From Firm-04 sp964392175 (GTDB taxonomy: Bacteria; Bacillota; Clostridia; Oscillospirales; Ruminococcaceae), in assembly GCA_964392175.1 (NCBI GenBank), contig CAYMOJ010000002.1:69308-133307 (forward strand): a stretch of DNA of 64,000 bases, read 5' to 3'. Of this stretch, positions 41,131 through 49,501 are shown one piece after another (position 1 is the stretch's first letter; each line of letters opens with the position of its first letter). The notes below the pieces were generated by a model that worked only from the letters and a program-made list of their open reading frames with translations, made no database searches and was not told where the DNA came from. The position numbers and the translations under genes were made by a program.

Positions 41131-42213
41131 ATGAAACAGTATCGTGTCGGAATCATCGGTGCCACCGGTATGGTGGGTCAGCGCTTTGCCCTTTTGCTGG
41201 CAGAGCATCCGTGGTTCAAGGTGACCACCCTTGCCGCATCTTCCCGTTCAGCAGGCAAAACATATCGTGAGGCAGTGGGCAGCCGTTGGGCATTTGAGGA
41301 TCAGCCTATGCCTGAAAGCCTTGCTGACCTCATGGTCTATGATGCTACAGCCGATATTGAGAAGATCGCTGCATCTGTGGATTTCTGCTTCTGCGCAGTG
41401 GATATGAAGAAGGATGAGATCCGCGCACTGGAGGAGCAGTACGCCAAGGCAGAGTGCCCCATTGTGTCTAATAACTCCGCACACCGCTTTACCCCCGATG
41501 TGCCGATGATCATCCCCGAAATCAACCCCGAGCATCTGGAGGTTATCGCAGCGCAAAAAGCAAGACTTGGTACGCAGAGGGGCTTTATCGCGGTAAAATC
41601 CAATTGCTCTATTCAAAGCTATGTGCCGGCACTGCATCCTCTGCGCAAGTTTGGCATCAAGAATGTGCTGGCTTGCACCTATCAGGCAATCTCCGGTGCT
41701 GGCAAGACCTTCAAACGTTGGCCTGAAATGGTCGATAACCTCATTCCATATATTGGCGGCGAGGAGGAAAAATCCGAGCAGGAGCCTTTGAAGGTCTGGG
41801 GCAAGGTGCAGGATGGCGAAATCGTCAAGGCAGAATCCCCCTGTATCACCACACAGTGCCTGCGTGTACCCGTGGCAGATGGGCATACCGCAGCCGTGTT
41901 CGTCAGTTTTGAACAGAAGCCTACCATTGAGGAAATCAAGGCTGCATGGGCAGAGTATTCCGGTGAGCCGCAGACTTTGGAGTTGCCCATGGCACCGAAG
42001 CAGTTCATCCACTACTTCGAGGAGCCGGATCGTCCCCAGGCAAGATTGGATCGTATGCTGGAAGGCGGTATGGCAGTTTCCGTGGGTCGTCTGCGCGAGG
42101 ATCGTATGTTTGATTACAAATTTGTGTGCCTTTCTCACAATACCCTGCGTGGTGCCGCGGGCGGCGCGGTAGAGCTGGCTGAGTTGCTGGCTGCAAAGGG
42201 CTACTTCGACTAA
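41131..42213 (+). CDS. asd: Aspartate-semialdehyde dehydrogenase
   Basis: 360 residues. Makes aspartate semialdehyde, the branch point to lysine, threonine and methionine. NADP-binding GIIGATGMVGQRF (8-20); catalytic C159 in KSNCSIQ; later YQAISGAGKTFKRWPEM. The form with KSNCSIQ and its length is the archaeal/fungal-like class that also occurs in Firmicutes. ATG 41131 follows AAAGGAGAAAACTTCC. First gene of the riboswitch operon. Confidence 0.93.
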   Translation: MKQYRVGIIGATGMVGQRFALLLAEHPWFKVTTLAASSRSAGKTYREAVGSRWAFEDQPMPESLADLMVYDATADIEKIAASVDFCFCAVDMKKDEIRALEEQYAKAECPIVSNNSAHRFTPDVPMIIPEINPEHLEVIAAQKARLGTQRGFIAVKSNCSIQSYVPALHPLRKFGIKNVLACTYQAISGAGKTFKRWPEMVDNLIPYIGGEEEKSEQEPLKVWGKVQDGEIVKAESPCITTQCLRVPVADGHTAAVFVSFEQKPTIEEIKAAWAEYSGEPQTLELPMAPKQFIHYFEEPDRPQARLDRMLEGGMAVSVGRLREDRMFDYKFVCLSHNTLRGAAGGAVELAELLAAKGYFD

Positions 42214-42308
42214 AATTAAGAGAAATGCAAATCAAAGGCAATGCCGACAAGCCTTTCACTACGCTTTGCGCGGTATGCCTTAAGGGAAGTGAAAAGGGAG
42301 CGTAAACC

Positions 42309-42917
42309 ATGAGATCCATCTTTCTATGTGCAATGGCAGATGTCCTGCGTGTCGCCTCTGTGGATATCCGTAACGGTGATCATCTCTTTGGCCCGTTGGA
42401 TTTCTACGACTATATTCCACCCATTCCGCATCCGCTGCCCTATGTGCCTGCCTATTTGCAGGATTACGAGTTCCAACCCAAGCTGCTGAAGGATTTTCTC
42501 CGCAGCGATGCTTGTAAGGGCATCTACCGCCACTGTGATTATTTAGTGGCACTGCCCGATGACTGCACCGATCTGGAATCCAATGCCATACAGGATCTGT
42601 GTGTGTCTGTGGGGGCAAAGCGCCCCGTGATGGAGTATCAGGCATTTTTGCTCTCTGCCGATACTTCTTATCTTGCGGTAACGGCATCCAAGCGCGCTGT
42701 GTGCGTAACCCATGTCATTGCCAAAAAGGATGAAACCGACCGTGTGTTTATCCCCATCAATCTGCTCAGCGAGGATACCCTCTATGAGGCACTCTCCGCA
42801 CTGGATTCTGAGCATACACTGCCGGTTTATACCTTCGGGCTGCCCGAAGAGTACGATGAGATTGGTACAAAGGTTTCCACCCAGACGCTGGTAAAGTATC
42901 TGGCAAAGCTGCTGTGA
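42309..42917 (+). CDS. Unknown protein in the dap operon, 202 residues
   Basis: Starts MRSIFLCAMADVLRVASV, with a Pro/Tyr-rich stretch (YDYIPPIPHPLPYVPAYL) and a hydrophilic C-terminal half. No signal, membrane span or catalytic motif that I recognise. It lies between asd (gap 95 bases with imperfect stems) and another unknown gene, both inside the lysine-controlled operon, so a link to lysine or cell-wall precursor supply is plausible but unproven. ATG 42309 follows AAAAGGGAGCGTAAACC. Confidence 0.65.
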   Translation: MRSIFLCAMADVLRVASVDIRNGDHLFGPLDFYDYIPPIPHPLPYVPAYLQDYEFQPKLLKDFLRSDACKGIYRHCDYLVALPDDCTDLESNAIQDLCVSVGAKRPVMEYQAFLLSADTSYLAVTASKRAVCVTHVIAKKDETDRVFIPINLLSEDTLYEALSALDSEHTLPVYTFGLPEEYDEIGTKVSTQTLVKYLAKLL

Positions 42918-42932
42918 TGGAGGTTTTTGCAG

Positions 42933-43298
42933 ATGTATCTTGTGCGTGTATCATCGGATGCAACAGTGACAAAAGAAGCGATTCCTGATTGTAACGAGCA
43001 GACTTTGTGTGCGTTGCTTTCAGCGGAGGTGACTGAGCGCTTGTGTGCCTTTGAATCCCCCGCAGCATTTGCAAAGCAAGGCATCACGCTCTGCTATTAT
43101 ATTGATGGCAGAGGCGGTGAGCGTCAGCTGGATTCCAATTTTTGCGGGACTTGTCTGTACCATACAGGCTGTCCCATTTACGGTGATCTGCTGTTTGCAG
43201 CTGTACAGGATCAGATTCCACGCGGCATGACTGCTGCTGAGTGCGATATCCTGATCGCATGGCTGTGCGAACAGTTTGCAAGCCTCTCCGTTTTGTAG
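42933..43298 (+). CDS. Unknown Cys-containing protein in the dap operon, 121 residues
   Basis: Starts MYLVRVSSDATVTKEAIP. The C-terminal half holds LDSNFCGTCLYHTGCPIYGD, whose three Cys could bind a metal. The overall plan, a first strand, LCAFESP and a closing YGDLLFAAV, faintly recalls DUF3846 proteins; this is weak. ATG 42933 follows GGAGG by nine bases, 15 bases after the preceding stop. dapA follows after 57 bases. Function unknown. Confidence 0.6.
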   Translation: MYLVRVSSDATVTKEAIPDCNEQTLCALLSAEVTERLCAFESPAAFAKQGITLCYYIDGRGGERQLDSNFCGTCLYHTGCPIYGDLLFAAVQDQIPRGMTAAECDILIAWLCEQFASLSVL

Positions 43299-43355
43299 AT
43301 AAAGCGGAGCAAATGTCGCCGATGTGACTGCATCGGCAGAAAGGTTGCAATTTCT

Positions 43356-44243
43356 ATGAAGAATACGATTTTTACCGGCGCAGGCGTGGCGTTGGTCACA
43401 CCCTTTGCCGCCGATGGCTCTGTGGATTATACCGTATTTGCTGCTCTCATTGAGGAGCAGATCGCTGCCGGCACCGATGCATTGATCATCGCCGGTACCA
43501 CTGGCGAAAGTTCCACCCTGACCGAAGAAGAGCATATCGAGGTGTTGCGCTTTGCCGTGCAGCAAGCCAACCATCGCGTTCCCGTGATTGCAGGTACCGG
43601 TAGCAACGATACCAATTTTTGTATCAGCCTTTCCCAAGAGGCAGAAAGCCTTGGCGCGGATGCACTGCTGTTGGTGACCCCCTACTACAACAAAGCAACA
43701 CAGAAGGGCTTGTACATCCATTATAAGGCCATTGCAGAATCCGTGCATATTCCCGTGATTCTATACAATGTGCCCTCCCGTACCGGTGTCAACATTGATG
43801 TGGAGACCGTGGCAAAGTTGGCGGAGATCCCCAACATCGTTGCCATCAAAGAAGCGTCCGGCAACATCAGCTATCTTGCAAAGCTGATGGCACGCTGTGG
43901 CGATACCATTGATGTGTATAGCGGCAATGACGATCAGATCGTTCCAATGATGTCGCTGGGCGCAAAGGGTGTGATTTCTGTGCTTTCCAATGTTGCACCC
44001 AAGGAAACTCACGAGATGGCAATGGCTGCGCTGAACGGCGATTACACCACTGCCGCAAAGCTACAGCTTGCGTATTATGAATTGATCAGCGCACTGTTTT
44101 GTGAGGTAAACCCCATTCCTGTAAAGGAAGCGATGAATATGATGGGCAAGCAGGTGGGCGAGTGTCGGTTGCCGCTATGTGCCATGGAAGACAAGAATCG
44201 CGAAGTGCTGCGTGCAGCATTACAGGCAAAAGGTCTGCTGTAA
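43356..44243 (+). CDS. dapA: 4-hydroxy-tetrahydrodipicolinate synthase
   Basis: 295 residues. Condenses aspartate semialdehyde and pyruvate, first committed step to diaminopimelate and lysine. The Schiff-base lysine is K165 in AIKEASGN; Y137 and R142 are in ILYNVPSRTG; the pyruvate loop is GTTGESSTLTEEEH. All active-site residues are present. Start ATG 43356 follows AGAAAGGTTGCAATTTCT. It is in the lysine-riboswitch operon. Confidence 0.96.
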   Translation: MKNTIFTGAGVALVTPFAADGSVDYTVFAALIEEQIAAGTDALIIAGTTGESSTLTEEEHIEVLRFAVQQANHRVPVIAGTGSNDTNFCISLSQEAESLGADALLLVTPYYNKATQKGLYIHYKAIAESVHIPVILYNVPSRTGVNIDVETVAKLAEIPNIVAIKEASGNISYLAKLMARCGDTIDVYSGNDDQIVPMMSLGAKGVISVLSNVAPKETHEMAMAALNGDYTTAAKLQLAYYELISALFCEVNPIPVKEAMNMMGKQVGECRLPLCAMEDKNREVLRAALQAKGLL

Positions 44244-44277
44244 GATATCAAAAATACCGTAAAGTGAGGGTACCAAG

Positions 44278-45039
44278 ATGGTTCAAATTGCAATTAGCGG
44301 TGCTTGCGGTAAGATGGGTAAAACCATTGCCGCTTGCATTGCCGAGCGGGAAAACTGCATAGTTCTTGCAGGGATTGACCTGTTTCCCAACGATACGATG
44401 GGCTTTCCTGTTGTAAAAAAGCCAACGGAGCTGCCCCAAACCCCCGATGTGATCATTGATTTCAGTAATCCAACCAGTATTGATGGGTTGCTTGCCTATG
44501 CGTTAGAAAAAGGTGTACCGTTGGTGCTTTCTACCACAGGCTATTCCGATGCACAAATGGAGCAGATCCGTACGGCAGCTACGCAGGTTCCGATTTTCTT
44601 TTCATTTAATATGTCACTGGGCATTCAGTTGCTGATCGCGCTTTCCAAAAAGGCGGCAGCAGTGCTGGGAAATCAGTTTGATATTGAGATCATTGAAAAG
44701 CACCACAATCAGAAGATTGATGCACCTTCCGGCACAGCCCTGATGCTTGCCAATGCCCTGTGCGAGGAGGCGACTCCTGCCAAGCATCCTGTATATGATC
44801 GCCATAGTGTGCGCCGTAAGCGCGATATGACAGAGATCGGTATTCATTCGGTGCGTGGTGGAACCATCGTGGGCGAGCATGAAGTGCTGTTTGCAGGGCC
44901 GGATGAGTGTATTTCGCTGAAGCATACGGCAAGCTCCAAGCGTGTGTTCGCAGAAGGTTCTGTGAATGCAGCGATTTTCATGGCAGGCGATCGTCAGCCC
45001 AAGCTGTATGATATGACAGATCTGCTTGCCGCAACTTGA
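44278..45039 (+). CDS. dapB: 4-hydroxy-tetrahydrodipicolinate reductase
   Basis: 253 residues. NAD(P)H reductase after DapA. Cofactor loop ISGACGKMGKTIA (6-18), catalytic HHNQKIDAPSGTA, and SVRGGTIVGEHEVLFAG are clear. ATG 44278 follows GTGAGGGTACCAAG. The 34-base gap to dapA supports one operon. Confidence 0.96.
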   Translation: MVQIAISGACGKMGKTIAACIAERENCIVLAGIDLFPNDTMGFPVVKKPTELPQTPDVIIDFSNPTSIDGLLAYALEKGVPLVLSTTGYSDAQMEQIRTAATQVPIFFSFNMSLGIQLLIALSKKAAAVLGNQFDIEIIEKHHNQKIDAPSGTALMLANALCEEATPAKHPVYDRHSVRRKRDMTEIGIHSVRGGTIVGEHEVLFAGPDECISLKHTASSKRVFAEGSVNAAIFMAGDRQPKLYDMTDLLAAT

Positions 45040-45070
45040 TTTTCTCCATTTATGAAGCGAGGTGGGAACG

Positions 45071-45493
45071 ATGGCAAAAAAGCTGTTCACTGTGATCGGC
45101 GGCGTATTGCTGCTGTGCGGACTTAGTTTTGGTGTACTGGCGGCTGTTGCCGCCTTGCTCTCATTCGGTGGGATCCTTTCTGCTGCCGTTTGCATCGCCT
45201 TGCCAATCGTTGCGCAAAAGCTACACAAGTATCTGCCACCGAAGTCGGTGCTGATCGCGGAAGCAATCACCCTGTTATTGGGCATTGGTGGTCTTGCGCT
45301 TACATTTTATCTTGAAAAAGTCGGCTATTGGGATGGTGAATTTTTCGGCGGTCTGGGCGAAATGTTGCTTGCGTTTGCCACGATGGCAGTCGCACTCCTT
45401 ACGCTGATTACCAGCGTGATCTGCCAGTGTGTTGCCCATATGCGAGGAAAGAAAATGCGGCAAGATACTTCATCATCTGGCGAACCTGTTTGA
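45071..45493 (+). CDS. Four-span membrane protein, unknown
   Basis: 140 residues with about four hydrophobic spans (FTVIGGVLLLCGLSFGVLAA, ILSAAVCIALPIV, AITLLLGIGGLALTFYL, LLAFATMAVALLTLITSVI). It is the last gene before the terminator at 45538, 31 bases after dapB, so probably in the lysine-controlled operon. A role in lysine or peptide transport is possible but nothing in the sequence proves it. ATG 45071 follows GAGGTGGGAACG. Confidence 0.65.
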   Translation: MAKKLFTVIGGVLLLCGLSFGVLAAVAALLSFGGILSAAVCIALPIVAQKLHKYLPPKSVLIAEAITLLLGIGGLALTFYLEKVGYWDGEFFGGLGEMLLAFATMAVALLTLITSVICQCVAHMRGKKMRQDTSSSGEPV

Positions 45494-45537
45494 AGCTTTG
45501 CCAGGCTTCGCGCGGTGTTGTCCCATCAGAGAGAAAG

Positions 45538-45571
45538 AGCCATGCAGTCAATGTGCACTGCATGGCTTTTG
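45538..45571 (+). terminator. Terminator of the dap operon
   Basis: AGCCATGCAGT (45538-45548) pairs perfectly with ACTGCATGGCT (45557-45567), then TTTTGG. Confidence 0.85.
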
Positions 45572-45664
45572 GTTTATTCTGTATGAGATGCTTCCAATGG
45601 AAACTGTCTGCTTCTCAAAAGCCAACATGATGCATATAGTGGCAAAAGGGGGAGCGTGATAAAT

Positions 45665-46993
45665 ATGCGGTGGCTTTCGGCATGGAACGAGGGCTTGTGG
45701 CAATGGCTGCTGCCGTTTTTGCTGCCACTGATGGCGATTTTGTGCGGCTGTGCGGTTCGTATGCAGCCTTTGCGACATTTTGGTAGCGTGCTGCGTCACA
45801 CCTATGGGGCATTGCTGCAATCGCAGCAGGAAAGACACACACCTACGCAACGGCAGATATTTGCAACGGCATTGGCGGCAACCATGGGTACAGGCAATCT
45901 TGTAGGCACGGCGGTCGCGATTTCTTTGGGTGGTGCAGGCGCACTATTCTGGCTGTGGATTTCTGCACCAATGGGAATCCTGCTGGTTTATGCTGAAAAC
46001 TTACTGGGCACACATTACCGCGATGTCAAAACCAAGGGTACACTGGCATATCTGCAAAACGGAGTTGGTTCCCCGAAGCTTGCCGTTGTATTTGCGATCT
46101 GCTGCATCGGCGCGTCCATCGGTATGGGGAATCTCGCACAGAGCAATGCCATGGCATCAGCGTTGGAAGGCATTGGTGTACCATTGCCTGTAACGGGAAC
46201 AATCATTGCGGTGGTGTTATTGTGGGTTTTGAATGGCGGCAGCAAACGCATCGGACGGCTGACGGAATGGCTGATGCCGTTGCTTTGCGGCGGATATTTG
46301 CTGTGCTGTTTGTGGTTGATTCTAAGACGGTGCTATGTACTGCCTGCGGTGTTCGCACAGATATTGCAGGAAGCCTTTGGATTGCGTGCAATGGGGAGTG
46401 GATTCAGTATCTCCGCTATGCTGTTTTGTATGAGTATCGGTCTGCGCCGCGGGATTTTTTCCAATGAAGCAGGCTTGGGCAGCTCTGCTATGCTGCATGG
46501 CGAAGGGGAATATACATCGCCCATAGCACAGGGCGAATGGGCTGCGGCTGAAGTGTTTGCGGATACTACGCTCTGCTGTACTGTGACAGGGCTGGTTCTT
46601 TTGACTGCGCCTACAGGTACAATCGCTTATGGCTCGCAGGATGGTGCAGAGCTGCTGTTGTCGGCGTTTTATGCAGGCTTTGGTGATATCGCAGTATGGC
46701 TGCTTGCCATTTGTATCGCATTGCTTGCTTTTGCAACACTCATTGGGTGGTATGGCTGTGGTAAAATGGCATTCTGTCATGTGTTCGGAGAGAAGCATCG
46801 TGGCGTATATCTTGCCATATATGTAACGGCAGCATTTTGTGGGGCATTGGGCAAAGCCGAATTTGTGTGGCTACTTTGCGATATTTGTAACGGCTGTATG
46901 GCACTGCCAAATCTGTATGGAATTTGGCGTATGCTACCCACTCTGCGGGAAATCACTGACACTTGCAAAATGCAGCAGGATGTGATAAAATAG
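45665..46993 (+). CDS. Sodium:alanine/glycine symporter, AGCS family
   Basis: 442 residues, about ten membrane spans. Takes up small neutral amino acids with sodium. Family marks are FATALAATMGTGNLVGTAVA, SIGMGNLAQSNAMA and RRGIFSNEAGLGSSAMLH. The preferred start is ATG 45665, after GGGGGAGCGTGATAAAT; a GTG at 45656 is too close to the ribosome site. It follows the dap operon terminator, with no clear promoter. Cys-rich spans are unusual but seen in relatives. Confidence 0.88.
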   Translation: MRWLSAWNEGLWQWLLPFLLPLMAILCGCAVRMQPLRHFGSVLRHTYGALLQSQQERHTPTQRQIFATALAATMGTGNLVGTAVAISLGGAGALFWLWISAPMGILLVYAENLLGTHYRDVKTKGTLAYLQNGVGSPKLAVVFAICCIGASIGMGNLAQSNAMASALEGIGVPLPVTGTIIAVVLLWVLNGGSKRIGRLTEWLMPLLCGGYLLCCLWLILRRCYVLPAVFAQILQEAFGLRAMGSGFSISAMLFCMSIGLRRGIFSNEAGLGSSAMLHGEGEYTSPIAQGEWAAAEVFADTTLCCTVTGLVLLTAPTGTIAYGSQDGAELLLSAFYAGFGDIAVWLLAICIALLAFATLIGWYGCGKMAFCHVFGEKHRGVYLAIYVTAAFCGALGKAEFVWLLCDICNGCMALPNLYGIWRMLPTLREITDTCKMQQDVIK

Positions 46994-47023
46994 TAGCAAT
47001 TCACAAAAGACAGGAGGATTCTT

Positions 47024-47266
47024 ATGAAAATGCAGATTCCGCAGCAGAATACCCCACTGGAAAAATTTTTGAATGTATCGCAGTTTGTGATCTTTTTGGT
47101 CTCGTTTTTCGGGCTGGCTGCACTGATTTGGCGGCTGTTTGATGCTTGGTGGATGCGTATATTGCTGCTTGTAGTCGATTATTTCGTCAGCAGCATGATT
47201 TTGTACTGTGTGTTTCGTCCGTTGGCGAAAAAAGCACTTCAGGATAAACAGGATTCTCAAAAATGA
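47024..47266 (+). CDS. Small two-span membrane protein
   Basis: 80 residues with two hydrophobic spans (FVIFLVSFFGLAALIWRL and ILLLVVDYFVSSMILYCVF) and a Lys/Gln-rich tail (KKALQDKQDSQK). ATG 47024 follows ACAGGAGGATTCTT, 30 bases after the symporter stop, so it may be co-transcribed. I do not recognise it. Confidence 0.7.
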   Translation: MKMQIPQQNTPLEKFLNVSQFVIFLVSFFGLAALIWRLFDAWWMRILLLVVDYFVSSMILYCVFRPLAKKALQDKQDSQK

Positions 47267-47284
47267 TCCTGCTAGCCACCTTGA

Positions 47285-47313
47285 TTGACAGTTTTTTTCA
47301 AATGTGGTATAAT
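47285..47313 (+). promoter_or_regulatory. Promoter of the DUF2156 gene
   Basis: TTGACA (47285-47290), 17 bases, TATAAT (47308-47313). Its position rules out the longest reading of the next gene. Confidence 0.85.
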
Positions 47314-47380
47314 AAGCCTGATGTCGGTGGTATGCGATACCATCCCAAGCAATTTTTACAGAAAGGCAGTCACCCTTGCT

Positions 47381-48274
47381 ATGCTCTTGAATTTTGAAAC
47401 ACCGATGCTTTCACATATGGCGGTGGTACAATCCGTTTTGCAAAGCGCAGCCCCCATGGAAAACGATGCGGCATTTGCAAATCTGTATCTGCTGCGGCAT
47501 AAATATGGCACGCAGATTGCCGTTACGGAAAACACGCTGTTTCGACGTTATACTGCGGGTTTCCGTGCAGGATGCTATGGGTTTCCGCTGGGTACAGGGG
47601 AGCTTCGGGCGGCTGTTTTGCGTTTGAAAGCAGATGCTGATGCAAATGGGCAGCCCTTGCGCCTGACCTTGCTCACTGAGGAGATGTGTCAGAGCCTTGG
47701 CACGGTGTTTCCCGAACAGTTTGTGTTTACCGCCGCTGAGGGCTACGATGAGTATTTGTATCTGCGTGAGGATATCGCGACATTGCGGGGCAGCCGATAT
47801 CATAAGAAGCGCAATCATATCGCACAATTTTGGCGGCAGAATCCCGATGCGGAGATTCAACCGTTGATTCCGGCAAATGCAGACCTTGCTGTATCCGTTG
47901 CGAAGCAGTGGCTGATGGCGAAAGAGAATCCTGCATTGCCTGCCTTACAAGCGGAGTTTTCCTGTATCTGTGAAGCGGCAGCGCATATGGATGCCTTGCA
48001 GTTACAGGGTCTGCTGCTGTATGCCGGCGGTGAGCCTGTGGGCATGACGATGGTATCTTGTATTGCCAACGATGTATACGATGTGCATTTTGAAAAGGTC
48101 ATTGCCTCTCAGCCCCACGCGTGGCCCGTTGTGGCGAACGAAATGGCAAAATGCTTGCCCCAAGCTACCTTTCTCAATCGCGAGGAGGATTTGGGAGAAC
48201 AGGGAATGCGCGCCGCAAAAGCATCCTACTATCCAACATTGATTCGTCGGAAGTTTATTGCTGAATGGAGATGA
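47381..48274 (+). CDS. DUF2156 protein (phosphatidylglycerol lysyltransferase C-domain-like)
   Basis: 297 residues. The protein matches the GNAT-like DUF2156 fold (RLTLLTEEMCQSL, DEYLYLREDIATLRGSRYHKKRNHI, and LLYAGGEPVGMTM), known as the aminoacyl-transfer domain of lysyl-phosphatidylglycerol synthases; here it stands alone without membrane spans, so a soluble transferase is likely. Donor and acceptor are unknown. The start is probably ATG 47381, after AAAGG some 14 bases upstream; earlier in-frame starts overlap the promoter or transcription start. Start uncertain. Confidence 0.8.
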   Translation: MLLNFETPMLSHMAVVQSVLQSAAPMENDAAFANLYLLRHKYGTQIAVTENTLFRRYTAGFRAGCYGFPLGTGELRAAVLRLKADADANGQPLRLTLLTEEMCQSLGTVFPEQFVFTAAEGYDEYLYLREDIATLRGSRYHKKRNHIAQFWRQNPDAEIQPLIPANADLAVSVAKQWLMAKENPALPALQAEFSCICEAAAHMDALQLQGLLLYAGGEPVGMTMVSCIANDVYDVHFEKVIASQPHAWPVVANEMAKCLPQATFLNREEDLGEQGMRAAKASYYPTLIRRKFIAEWR

Positions 48275-48280
48275 TAAGCC

Positions 48281-48760
48281 ATGCTCAAGGAAATTCTTTC
48301 TGCAAGTACCTGTGCACAATGCCGCAACTGTTGTGTGTTTTTGCCCCAAAGTGCATGGGAACTGCCCGCTTTTCATATGATTTCGCGGAGTCGGTTGCAG
48401 AACGCTGATCAGGATATCACTCCCACTGCCGATGGAGAACACTTTCGAGTTGCCCTGCACTATGATGCAACCGGTGCAGCGCAACCCTGTCCTTTTTTGG
48501 ATGCAAACAGTGGCTGCACATTGCCAGCGGCGGAAAAACCCTTTGCGTGCAGTCTGTGGCCTGTGCGCGTAATGCACAAGGAAAGCAAACGGTATCTAAC
48601 CATGTACTGCGGCTGTGACGGTTTGCCCGAAGCCAAAGCGGATGCTGTCAGATCGCTATTGCAAAGGGGATTAGCAGCGCGTATTGCAGAAGAACTGGAA
48701 AAAGATCCCACTCTTCTGATGCCGTATCATGAGAAGTATCTCATTTTGCAGGAAATATAA
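48281..48760 (+). CDS. YkgJ-type cysteine-cluster protein
   Basis: 159 residues. Eight or more Cys in the YkgJ pattern: CAQCRNCCVF near the N terminus, CPFLDANSGCTL, ACSLWPV and YCGCDG. The family (CxxCxxCC) is predicted to bind zinc or an Fe-S cluster; its role is not established. ATG 48281 is only six bases after the DUF2156 stop, so the two form an operon. A terminator follows. Confidence 0.85.
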   Translation: MLKEILSASTCAQCRNCCVFLPQSAWELPAFHMISRSRLQNADQDITPTADGEHFRVALHYDATGAAQPCPFLDANSGCTLPAAEKPFACSLWPVRVMHKESKRYLTMYCGCDGLPEAKADAVRSLLQRGLAARIAEELEKDPTLLMPYHEKYLILQEI

Positions 48761-48766
48761 GGGAAT

Positions 48767-48800
48767 GAGTCGGATGGAAAAGATCCGGCTCGTTTGTTTC
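48767..48800 (+). terminator. Terminator after the YkgJ-type gene
   Basis: GAGTCGGAT (48767-48775) pairs with ATCCGGCTC (48783-48791), one G-U pair, followed by GTTTGTTT. Confidence 0.75.
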
Positions 48801-48815
48801 CTCGTCGGAAAACGC

Positions 48816-48844
48816 TTTACAAATCGTACCGAATGTGTTATAAT
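48816..48844 (+). promoter_or_regulatory. Promoter of mntP
   Basis: TTTACA (48816-48821), 17 bases, TATAAT (48839-48844). The leader is about 30 bases, too short for the manganese (yybP-ykoY) riboswitch. Confidence 0.8.
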
Positions 48845-48880
48845 GCAAAAAGTATCATTTTGTAGATGGGAGCAGTTATT

Positions 48881-49450
48881 ATGGGTATTATTGAATTGTG
48901 TGTATTGGCATTTGGGCTTGCCATGGATGCTTGTGCCGTTTCCATGACAAATGGGATGTGTTATCGGAATGTCCGCAAGGGATGGACGCTTGCCATTGGT
49001 GCTTGCTTTGGCATCATGCAGGGGATTATGCCTTTATTGGGATATTTTCTTGGAACTTTCTTCTCAAGTATCATATCTGCCTTTGATCACTACGTTGCAC
49101 TCATCTTGTTGGGATTTATTGGCGGTAAAATGCTATGGGAAGCCTTGCATCCCGATGCAGAGGAAGATGTCGAAAGCGGAAAAATGACAATCAAATTATT
49201 GTTGATGCAGGGGATTGCCACCAGTATTGATGCCATGGCAGTGGGAGTAAGCTTTGCCGCTTTGCCCGATGTGAACATTGTATCGGCAGCAATGTTGATT
49301 TGCGGTATTACATGGGTGCTGAGCTGCATGGGCGTGGTGCTTGGCAAACGCTTTGGTAAACTGCTGAATAATAAGGCGCAGATCCTGGGGGGATTGATCC
49401 TCGTGGGCATCGGTGTGAAAATTTTTGTGGAACATATGTGGTTTTCGTAA
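48881..49450 (+). CDS. mntP: Manganese efflux pump MntP
   Basis: 189 residues, six spans in two related halves. Family marks are AFGLAMDACAVSMTNGM in half one and QGIATSIDAMAVGVSFA in half two, each with the metal-binding Asp. Exports excess Mn(II). ATG 48881 is favoured by GGGAGC eight bases upstream; ATG 48866 lies 15 bases earlier. It lies a short distance from feoB and the CDF exporter, making a metal-homeostasis neighbourhood. Confidence 0.92.
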   Translation: MGIIELCVLAFGLAMDACAVSMTNGMCYRNVRKGWTLAIGACFGIMQGIMPLLGYFLGTFFSSIISAFDHYVALILLGFIGGKMLWEALHPDAEEDVESGKMTIKLLLMQGIATSIDAMAVGVSFAALPDVNIVSAAMLICGITWVLSCMGVVLGKRFGKLLNNKAQILGGLILVGIGVKIFVEHMWFS

Positions 49451-49501
49451 ATATACATCAAAACAAGCAACAGACGCAATAATGAAACGGAGGGATACGC
49501 T

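Noticed and set aside
48845..48880. Manganese riboswitch before mntP
   Set aside because: About 30 bases separate the promoter from the start; there is no room for the yybP-ykoY aptamer.
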